Origin: Aliidiomarina haloalkalitolerans
GTDB lineage: Bacteria; Pseudomonadota; Gammaproteobacteria; Enterobacterales; Alteromonadaceae
DNA length: 64,000 nucleotides
Direction: 5' to 3'
Assembly: GCF_003987315.1 (NCBI RefSeq)
Contig: NZ_PIPI01000001.1
Coordinates: forward strand, 124,001 to 188,000
Part shown: piece after piece, positions 57,534 through 64,000 of the stretch
How the letters are laid out: each line of letters begins with the position of its first letter
Numbering within the stretch: position 1 is the stretch's first letter
Notes under the pieces: generated by a model
What the model was told of the DNA's origin: nothing
Databases searched by the model: none
The model's input: the letters and a program-made list of their open reading frames with translations, nothing else
Program-made: the position numbers and the translations under genes

Positions 57534-59675
57534 ATGAAATACGCCATTCCATTACTGACGGTTGCCCTGTTAACTGCCTGTGCTGAAGCCCCAGCGCCAG
57601 CAGAGACAGACGCCGCGCAATCAAATTTAACCTACCCAGAAACGCGTAAAGGCGATGTGGTCGACACCTATTTTGGTCGCCAAGTTGCAGACCCATATCG
57701 TTGGTTAGAAGACGATCGCAGCGCTGAAACTGGCGCTTGGGTTAAAGCTCAGAATGAACTGACATTTTCTTACTTAGAGCAAATTCCATATCGTGATTCT
57801 ATTCGTGAGCGGTTACAAGACTCATGGAATTTCGAGCGTTTAGGTGCGCCGTTTAAAGAAGGCGATTACACCTATTTCTATCGCAACGATGGCCTGCAAA
57901 ATCAGTTTGTTTTGTACCGTCAGAAAGATGACGGCGAGCCAGAGGTGTTCCTCGACCCAAATACGTTTAGTGCTGATGGCACAACGTCAATGGCTTCTTT
58001 GAGCTTCTCGCGTGACGGCAGTTTAGCGGCCTATGCGATTTCTGAGGGCGGCAGTGACTGGCGGAAGATCATCGTGATTGATGTCGAAACTGGCGAACAA
58101 ATTGGTGATGTGCTCGAAGACATCAAATTTAGTGGCATTAACTGGGTCGGTAACGAAGGCTTTTATTATTCAAGCTATGACAAGCCAGACGGAAGTGCGC
58201 TGTCAGCGATGACCGAGCAGCATAAGCTTTATTTCCATCGCTTGGGTACACCGCAGTCCGAAGACCAAGTTGTATTTGGTGAGAAGCCAGAGGAAATTCA
58301 TCGTTACGTGGGCGCTAGCGTGACCCGTGATGACAGGTATTTATTGGTCTCGGCATCGGTATCGACCTCAGGTAATAAACTCTTTATTAAAGACCTCGAG
58401 AATCCAGAAGCTGGCTTTACAGCAATTGTTGAGACGCCAAGTCACGATGTCAGTTTACTCACAGCTGAGGGTGATACCCTGTATTTCCTAACCAACCGCG
58501 ATGCACCGAACCGTCGTGTGGTCATGGCAAATGCGGCCAATCCGCAACCTGAGCATTGGCAGGATGTCATTCCGGAAACTAATCACGTGTTACGTGCGAG
58601 TACCGGTGCTGGCTACATCTTTGCTAATTACATTGTCGATGCGGTCGCGCAAGTGCAGCAATACGACTTAGAAGGTAATTTGGTCCGTGAAATCGAGCTG
58701 CCTGGTGTTGGTAGTGCCGGTGGTTTCGGTGGCAAGGCAGACGCCGAGGAGCTGTTCTTTAGTTTTGCCAATTACACGACGCCAAGCAGCATTTATCGTT
58801 TCGATCCGCATACTGGAGAGAGTGAGCTGTTTAATCGCCCGGAAACTAACTTCGACCCGGCAAACTATACGTCTGAGCAGGTATTTTATACTTCGCAAGA
58901 CGGCACGCGGATTCCAATGATTATCAGCTATCGCAATGATCTTGAGCGTGATGGCACCAATCCAACCATTCTCTACGGCTACGGTGGTTTTAATATCAGC
59001 CTGACGCCTTCGTTCAGCGTTGCAAACGCGGTGTGGATGGACATGGGCGGTATTTATGCCGTTGCCAATATCCGTGGTGGTGGCGAGTACGGTAAAGCTT
59101 GGCATGATGCAGGTCGCCAGTTAAACCGTCAGAACGTCTTCGATGACTTCATTGCTGCGGGCGAGTACCTCATTGAGGAAAACTATACCAGCAGCGATAA
59201 GTTAGCGATTCGTGGTGGGTCGAATGGTGGCTTGTTGGTGGCTGCGGTGTCAACCCAACGTCCAGACCTTTTCCAAGTCGCAATTCCAGCAGTTGGTGTG
59301 TTAGACATGTTGCGTTACCACACCTTTACGGCGGGCGCAGGCTGGGCATATGACTACGGCACATCTGAGCAAAGCGAAGAGATGTTTGAGTATTTGCTCG
59401 GCTACTCACCTGTGCATAACGTCCGTGAAGGTGTCAATCACCCAGCAACGATGGTGACCACGGCTGACCACGATGACCGCGTTGTACCGGCGCATTCGTT
59501 TAAGTATGCCGCTGAGTTACAGGCGAAAGATGGTGGTGAAAACCCACAGTTGATTCGGATTGACGTCAATGCTGGCCACGGTGCGGGTATGCCGGTGTCA
59601 ATGGTTATTGACCAAGCCGCCGACGTGTTCTCGTTTATCTTATACAACATGGGCTATAGTGAACTGCCACGCTAA
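57534..59675 (+). CDS. Prolyl oligopeptidase (S9A), exported lipoprotein
   Basis: Serine peptidase cutting short peptides after proline. 713 residues. The N-terminus ([20 protein letters not shown]) has a lipobox, LLTAC with Cys16, so it is likely lipid-anchored in the cell envelope. Residues about 90-430 form the beta-propeller and about 440-713 the alpha/beta-hydrolase. Catalytic Ser563 lies in [13 protein letters not shown], the Asp in [13 protein letters not shown] and the His in [25 protein letters not shown] is also conserved. Preceded by a repeat-rich regulatory region and followed by a terminator. Suits growth on peptides. Confidence 0.95.
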   Translation: MKYAIPLLTVALLTACAEAPAPAETDAAQSNLTYPETRKGDVVDTYFGRQVADPYRWLEDDRSAETGAWVKAQNELTFSYLEQIPYRDSIRERLQDSWNFERLGAPFKEGDYTYFYRNDGLQNQFVLYRQKDDGEPEVFLDPNTFSADGTTSMASLSFSRDGSLAAYAISEGGSDWRKIIVIDVETGEQIGDVLEDIKFSGINWVGNEGFYYSSYDKPDGSALSAMTEQHKLYFHRLGTPQSEDQVVFGEKPEEIHRYVGASVTRDDRYLLVSASVSTSGNKLFIKDLENPEAGFTAIVETPSHDVSLLTAEGDTLYFLTNRDAPNRRVVMANAANPQPEHWQDVIPETNHVLRASTGAGYIFANYIVDAVAQVQQYDLEGNLVREIELPGVGSAGGFGGKADAEELFFSFANYTTPSSIYRFDPHTGESELFNRPETNFDPANYTSEQVFYTSQDGTRIPMIISYRNDLERDGTNPTILYGYGGFNISLTPSFSVANAVWMDMGGIYAVANIRGGGEYGKAWHDAGRQLNRQNVFDDFIAAGEYLIEENYTSSDKLAIRGGSNGGLLVAAVSTQRPDLFQVAIPAVGVLDMLRYHTFTAGAGWAYDYGTSEQSEEMFEYLLGYSPVHNVREGVNHPATMVTTADHDDRVVPAHSFKYAAELQAKDGGENPQLIRIDVNAGHGAGMPVSMVIDQAADVFSFILYNMGYSELPR

Positions 59676-59691
59676 GTTTCTAAGCTAATTG

Positions 59692-59728
59692 AAAAAGGGC
59701 TATGCTGATTCAGCATAGCCCTTTTTTT
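59692..59728. terminator. Terminator between the prolyl oligopeptidase gene and rnhB
   Basis: AAAAAGGGCTATGCTGA pairs with TCAGCATAGCCCTTTTT around a three-base loop. A-run and T-run on either side let it serve both convergent genes. Confidence 0.93.
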
Positions 59729-59755
59729 ATGTTGTCCTGTGTTTAATCTCTGCGG

Positions 59756-60334
59756 CTAGAGAAGATCACGAACCGGGCGGAAACTCTTGCGATGAATCGG
59801 GCTGACACCATGTTCTTTCAATGCAGCTAAATGCTCGGCGGTACCGTAGGCTTTGTGTTTGGCAAAATTGTAGTGTGGGTAAAGTTCGTGCCACTCGAGC
59901 ATTTGTCGATCCCGCTCGACTTTGGCTAAGATTGAGGCTGCACCAATACAGGCTTCTTTTAGGTCACCACCAATAATGGCTTCGGCAGGCACCGCAAGTT
60001 TCGGCAGCCGATTGCCATCAATCAACACTAGCTCTGGACGTTGATGCAAGGACTCGACAGCACGTTTCATAGCTAACATGGTTGCATGCAGAATATTCAA
60101 CTCGTCAATTTCTTCGACGCTACAGTGGGCTATCGACCAACATAACGCTTTTTCACGAATTTCGAGGTTCAGTGCATTGCGCTTTTTCTCGCTGAGCTTT
60201 TTCGAGTCAGTAATCCCGGTAATCGGGTTGTTTGGATCAAGAATGACCGCCGCAGCAATAACTGGCCCAGCGATTGGGCCGCGACCCGCTTCGTCGACTC
60301 CACAAGTTAGCAGAGGGCGTTGTATTTCTGACAC
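59756..60334 (-). CDS. rnhB: Ribonuclease HII
   Basis: Removes single ribonucleotides and RNA from DNA hybrids. 192 residues (E. coli 198). Active-site motifs [15 protein letters not shown] (Asp-Glu), [23 protein letters not shown] (Asp) and [19 protein letters not shown]. The start is GTG at 60334, supported by AAGGAC a few bases upstream. It begins 18 bases after the argE stop, so the two are likely one transcript. Confidence 0.97.
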   Translation of the reverse strand: MSEIQRPLLTCGVDEAGRGPIAGPVIAAAVILDPNNPITGITDSKKLSEKKRNALNLEIREKALCWSIAHCSVEEIDELNILHATMLAMKRAVESLHQRPELVLIDGNRLPKLAVPAEAIIGGDLKEACIGAASILAKVERDRQMLEWHELYPHYNFAKHKAYGTAEHLAALKEHGVSPIHRKSFRPVRDLL

Positions 60335-60352
60335 GTTTTCGTCCTTATTATT

Positions 60353-61519
60353 CTAAAAGCAGGTTTTCACAATCAGTTCACGCAACTGTTGCTGAGCTGG
60401 TTTTATTTCCGCCAAGGTAATGTATTCGTCCGGCTGGTGGGCTTGGCGAATAGAACCCGGACCCATAACAATCGTTTCGCAACCTAGGTCATGAATAAAT
60501 GGTGCTTCGGTACAATAGTTGGCTGGCTCTGCTTGTTGGCCACTAATTGCTTCAGCTAGCCGCACTAAGGCAGCGTCAGCCTTGGTTTCATAGCCAGGAA
60601 TTGGTTCATGCATGGCGATAATGTCGAGTGCATTCGGATAACGCTCTCGAATGGGCGCCAATGCGCCGTGAAGCATGTCATTGAGTGTATCGATACGCAT
60701 ACCCGGTAATGGCCGCATGTCCATGTGGAGCTCACAACAGGCACAAATACGGTTCGCTGCGTCGCCGCCGTGGATGTGGCCGAAATTCAAGGTTGGATAA
60801 GGGACTTCAAACGCGGGCTCATGAAACTTGTCTTTCAGGCTTTGCTCAAGAGTTTTCAGGGAGCCAAGCACTTCGTGCATAATGTTAATCGCGTTGATAC
60901 CTGCGGCTGGGTTAGAACTGTGGCCTGATTTACCGGTGATGCGAATACAGTCGGTCGAGTGACCTTTGTGCATGCGCACTGGCACCATATTCGTCGGCTC
61001 GCCAATGACCGCGTATTCTGGTTTTAAGTTGGCAAAGCGATGTAATTCACGGGCACCGGCCATAGACGTTTCTTCGTCGGCTGTGGCTAGAATTCGCAGC
61101 GGCTTTTTTAATTTGCTGAGGTCAAGATCGCGAACGGCTTCGATGACAAAAGCAAAGAAGCCCTTCATATCTGCGCTACCTAGGCCGAAAAGCTTGCCAT
61201 CGGCTTCGGTGAGGGTGAACGGATCGCGCGTCCAGCGACCTTCGTCCCAGGGTACTGTATCAGTATGGCCCGATAACAATAAGCCAGCAGCGCTGCTGTC
61301 GACTGGCTCAGGGCCGATACTTGCTAATAGATTGTACTTGCCCGCTTGGCGCTCAAGCTCTTGTATTTCGACATGAAAGCCTAAGCTTGAGAGCCACATA
61401 CCCAGCAACTCGATGACTTGGCGATTGGAAATATCCCAAGTCGGTTCCAAGCAGCTGACAGAAGGCGCAGCAATTAAATCACGGTACATGTCCATGAACG
61501 AAGGCAAAGTGCGATGCAT
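60353..61519 (-). CDS. argE: Acetylornithine deacetylase (M20 family)
   Basis: Releases ornithine from N-acetylornithine in arginine synthesis. 388 residues (E. coli 383). Metal ligands: GHTDTVPWDEGRW (His, Asp), GLGSADMKGFFAF (Asp), ATADEETSMAGA (catalytic Glu-Glu), and a C-terminal His (near PGSIRQAHQPDEY). The ATG at 61519 is chosen because AGGAG lies five bases before it; the open frame to 61549 has no such signal. It lies apart from other arg genes and precedes rnhB. Confidence 0.93.
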   Translation of the reverse strand: MHRTLPSFMDMYRDLIAAPSVSCLEPTWDISNRQVIELLGMWLSSLGFHVEIQELERQAGKYNLLASIGPEPVDSSAAGLLLSGHTDTVPWDEGRWTRDPFTLTEADGKLFGLGSADMKGFFAFVIEAVRDLDLSKLKKPLRILATADEETSMAGARELHRFANLKPEYAVIGEPTNMVPVRMHKGHSTDCIRITGKSGHSSNPAAGINAINIMHEVLGSLKTLEQSLKDKFHEPAFEVPYPTLNFGHIHGGDAANRICACCELHMDMRPLPGMRIDTLNDMLHGALAPIRERYPNALDIIAMHEPIPGYETKADAALVRLAEAISGQQAEPANYCTEAPFIHDLGCETIVMGPGSIRQAHQPDEYITLAEIKPAQQQLRELIVKTCF

Positions 61520-61570
61520 AAAAACTCCTAAGCAAGTCGAAGGGTACATCTTACCATGGCGCAGAAAAGA

Positions 61571-61604
61571 AAGGAGCTAAACTCCGCGAAGAGTTCAGCT
61601 CCTT
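61571..61604 (-). terminator. Terminator after the AbgT-family gene
   Basis: AAGGAGCTAAACTC, loop CGCGAA, GAGTTCAGCTCCTT with a single mismatch, about 40 bases past the abgT stop. Read on the minus strand it is followed by a T-rich run (TTCTTTTCT). Confidence 0.8.
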
Positions 61605-61643
61605 TTTGTATAACTTTTAACCAGAGGTTATAAGGTGCAGTAA

Positions 61644-63200
61644 TTAACCAGCTGGATAAATGTAATTGGCTTGAACACCAAGTGGGATACCGATCATCCA
61701 GTAGAGCAGGAGGAAGATAGTCCAAATGACACCCAAGGCCACACTGTACGGCAACATCATTGATACAAGAGTACCGATACCTGTGCTCTTCACATAGCGT
61801 TGACAGTAAACAACGACGAGTGGGAAGTAAGGTAGCAGTGGTGTAATGATATTACTGACCGAGTCACCAACACGGTAAGCGGCCTGCGTTAAGTCTGGCG
61901 AGATGCCCAGTTGCATCAGCATGGGTACGAAAATTGGTGAAATCAATAACCATTTCGCACTGGCAGAACCGACGAACAGGTTAATAATCGCCACCAATAT
62001 AATAATACCAACTAGCGTCACTGGACCCGGAACGGCCATGGCTTGCAAGAAGTTAGCACCTTTCATGGCCAGCAGAATACCAAGGTTCGAGTCGCCAAAT
62101 GCCTTAATAAAGAGCGCACAGAAGAATGCCATGACGAGATAGTAGGCCATGGTTTCCATGGTCTTCGACATCGCCATAATGACGTCTTTTGACTCTTTGA
62201 ACGTTCCAGCAACGAAGCCGTGGACGATACCTGGTACCCAGAATAGTAGGAAGATAATCGGTACGATCGATTGCATCAGCGGTGCATCAAACGCAGCAAT
62301 TTCACCCTCAGGTGAGCGCAGTGCTGAGGTTTCCGGCCAAGTTGCAGCAACGAGTGCAGCGATACCGGCAATCATGGTCAAGCCACCAAAACCAAATGCT
62401 TTGCGATCTTGCGGTGACACTTCTTCGATCTTCGGCATTTCTTCAGGATCGCCGTCGATTTGGGTGCCTTTTAAGCGTGGCTCGATGACCTTATCGGTTA
62501 GATACCAACCCACTAGGACAACGACGATGCTCGAAGCGGCCGTGAAGTACCAGTTATTTAACGGGTTCAACAAAATGGTGGAGTCGTAGAGCCGCGCAGC
62601 TTCTTGGGTAATCCCTTGTAGCATAGGGTCGATGGCGCTCGGTACAAAGTTCGCCGAGAAACCACCCGACACACCAGCAAATGCAGCAGCGATACCGGCA
62701 AGAGGATGGCGGCCGGCTGCGTAGAAGATAATACCACCAAGTGGAATAACCAAGACGTAACCCGCGTCCACTGCCGTGTGGCTGACAATCGCAACTAAGA
62801 TCAGAATAGGTGTTAAGAGGAACTTCGCAGTGTTATTCAACAGCAGTTTAATACCGACATTGATAAAGCCGCTGCGTTCTGCAACACCGATACCGAGCAT
62901 AGCCACCAAGACCACGCCTAATGGCGCGAACGAGGTGAACGTGGTCACCATAGTGGCGAGGAAATTAGCAAGTGCCCCCGGTGCTAGCAGATTATTAACA
63001 ATAATCTCATTGCCAGTACGTGGGTCAATTTCGCTGTAACTAAATTGGGCAAAAATTAAGCTCAGAATCCAGACAATCACTAACAACCCAGCGAACATAA
63101 CTGCTGGATCAGGAAGTTTATTGCCGATGACTTCGATTTTATTGAGTAAACGGTTGAGCAGACCGTTTTCTGTGTCCTTGACTTTACCGTCAGCGCTCAT
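61644..63200 (-). CDS. AbgT-family transporter
   Basis: Inner-membrane transporter of the family that includes E. coli AbgT (p-aminobenzoyl-glutamate uptake) and gonococcal MtrF (drug export). 518 residues with about ten or more hydrophobic segments, a conserved AGVSGGFSANFVPSAIDPML stretch, PLGGIIFYAAGRHPLAGIAAA, and NLFVGSASAKWLLISPIFVPM near the second re-entrant loop. AbgT family members may carry either folate breakdown products or sulfa drugs, so direction and substrate are open. GGGGA lies before the start. It is separated from argE by a terminator. Confidence 0.92.
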   Translation of the reverse strand: MSADGKVKDTENGLLNRLLNKIEVIGNKLPDPAVMFAGLLVIVWILSLIFAQFSYSEIDPRTGNEIIVNNLLAPGALANFLATMVTTFTSFAPLGVVLVAMLGIGVAERSGFINVGIKLLLNNTAKFLLTPILILVAIVSHTAVDAGYVLVIPLGGIIFYAAGRHPLAGIAAAFAGVSGGFSANFVPSAIDPMLQGITQEAARLYDSTILLNPLNNWYFTAASSIVVVLVGWYLTDKVIEPRLKGTQIDGDPEEMPKIEEVSPQDRKAFGFGGLTMIAGIAALVAATWPETSALRSPEGEIAAFDAPLMQSIVPIIFLLFWVPGIVHGFVAGTFKESKDVIMAMSKTMETMAYYLVMAFFCALFIKAFGDSNLGILLAMKGANFLQAMAVPGPVTLVGIIILVAIINLFVGSASAKWLLISPIFVPMLMQLGISPDLTQAAYRVGDSVSNIITPLLPYFPLVVVYCQRYVKSTGIGTLVSMMLPYSVALGVIWTIFLLLYWMIGIPLGVQANYIYPAG

Positions 63201-63515
63201 AACATGTCCCCGTGGTTAACCACTGTTTTTGTTGTGTTTATTGGCGTGAGCTCGAGAAATTCAGCAGCTTAAATGACGACTTAGCGCACGTTTTGACTGC
63301 TTATCGAGCAAAAATCGCATTTAGCATACATCCTTAAAGCGTGGATCGGTAGCCTTGTTGCTTGTGAAATTACGAATCAGCAAATTTTTTTCCTAAAATA
63401 GTCGTATTTGCGCGCTGTTTTATCGTATTCAAGGCGCTTAAAACTGCCCTTGAGGCGAGAAATGTGTAAGATAAATGCGAATTAAAAATTATAGATTCTT
63501 CAACAAGGGTTCCCT
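63201..63515. other. Divergent intergenic region before abgT and the right-edge gene
   Basis: 315 bases holding control elements for both genes. The perfect palindrome GTGGTTAACCAC (63212-63223) lies just upstream of the abgT ribosome site. AAGGG lies before the right-hand ATG (63516). No gene-like reading frame was seen. Confidence 0.5.
63212..63223. promoter_or_regulatory. Palindrome directly upstream of the abgT ribosome site
   Basis: GTGGTTAACCAC is a perfect 12-base palindrome centred 17 bases before the abgT start codon. It may be a repressor site or a short hairpin in the leader. Confidence 0.4.
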
Positions 63516-64000
63516 ATGCGAATTTCAGGTTCACACTATTCATTGCGCGGTGTTGCCTTGGCTTTGGCCGCAACTGGATTATTTACGTCGGCGGCAGTGT
63601 CAGCAGCGGATATCGAAATTAATCAGCAAGATGTTCGCGTGCATCCTGTGCAAGTCCAGGTCAGTGACTCGGACCAAGCCGATGCATTACGTGATAGCTT
63701 GGTTAGACCATGGCTGGCTAACTATAGCGCGAGCGAAACGACACTGGCGAACGGTGTCAGTGGTGAAAGTAGTGTCCTGCGTTTACCCCTCAGCGTCGAC
63801 CGTTTTACGCGTGGCACTATCGCCGTGAATGGTGCGAAACATGCGTCCGTGTACCTGAATGGCAGCCGTGTCGCAAGTGGCCGCGATAGCGTTGAGCTGA
63901 ACTTGCAAACGGGTGACCACAAGTTAGTCATTCTGGTTGAGGGCGTCGAAGACTGGTCTGCTTTTGGTTTGAAGTGGCAGGGTAAAGCGGAACACGATGC
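63516..64000 (+). CDS. Secreted protein of unknown family (3' part beyond window)
   Basis: 161 codons plus two bases are open to the right edge. A signal peptide is clear: MRISGSHYSLRGVALALAAT, cleavage probably near ASA/VSAAD around residue 30. The mature part is rich in beta-type stretches (VQVQVSDSD, SVLRLPLSV, GTIAVNGAKHASVYLNG, HKLVILVEG), resembling a PA14-like or carbohydrate-binding-like beta-sandwich at the front of a larger envelope enzyme. AAGGG before the ATG supports the start. I do not recognise the family; the catalytic part, if any, is beyond the window. Confidence 0.8.
   Translation, partial: MRISGSHYSLRGVALALAATGLFTSAAVSAADIEINQQDVRVHPVQVQVSDSDQADALRDSLVRPWLANYSASETTLANGVSGESSVLRLPLSVDRFTRGTIAVNGAKHASVYLNGSRVASGRDSVELNLQTGDHKLVILVEGVEDWSAFGLKWQGKAEHD

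Overview
The window reads as a continuous stretch of chromosome from a gammaproteobacterium of the Alteromonadales type, most like Idiomarina or Pseudidiomarina. This is an inference from protein similarity and gene order; no database search was run. Evidence includes SMC rather than MukB, a single fused class I fumarase, many marine-type secreted peptidases and amidohydrolases, and several gene blocks in the same order as in E. coli. No phage, insertion sequence, integron or CRISPR array is visible. Nearly everything is core metabolism or information processing with tight spacing.

Region by region. 1-2311 (-): a hybrid sensor kinase cut by the left edge, divergent from gshA (TTG start). 4031-4708: a small lytic-transglycosylase-like lipoprotein. 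4749-6914 (-): corB/yfjD and ypjD, divergent from ffh and the rpsP-rimM-trmD-rplS operon, as in E. coli. 10692-13467: tyrA, a lone receiver protein, and a cytochrome b561 / cytochrome c' pair. 13714-18167: two secreted amidohydrolase-like proteins, of which only one module keeps a metal site. 18301-20303: a STAS protein plus a receiver/PP2C/anti-sigma-kinase protein, a partner-switching module. 20278-25250: yciH, cysB, then pabB-nudL-sdaA (E. coli order). 25381-28825: fumarase, rmuC and a PagP-like barrel protein. 29000-35703: smc-zipA-ligA. 35764-40431: mltD, gloB, a yafS-type methyltransferase, rnhA and dnaQ, followed by three identical tRNA-Asp genes with a strong promoter. 41146-46696: dnaE-accA-tilS. 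47038-51398: an RND efflux adaptor and pump. 51526-53345: a DUF599 membrane protein and an AstE-like desuccinylase. 53499-57297: a branched-chain 2-oxoacid dehydrogenase operon (E1 alpha, E1 beta, E2). 57534-63200: prolyl oligopeptidase, then rnhB, argE and an AbgT-family transporter on the minus strand. 63516-64000: a secreted protein cut by the right edge.

How they work together: translation and export (ffh, rpsP operon, tRNA-Asp, tilS, yciH), DNA replication and upkeep (dnaE, dnaQ, ligA, rnhA, rnhB, smc, rmuC), and amino-acid and peptide use (prolyl oligopeptidase, branched-chain dehydrogenase, sdaA, astE, argE, abgT, amidohydrolases). The last group fits an organism living on proteins and peptides.

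The least ordinary items are the amidohydrolase pair with two apparently dead modules, the partner-switch phosphatase with a receiver that has lost its phosphorylation residues, a TilS that is short and has an altered PP-loop, and several regulatory hairpins and operator-like repeats (rpsP and tyrA leaders, upstream of the RND operon, the prolyl oligopeptidase and abgT).
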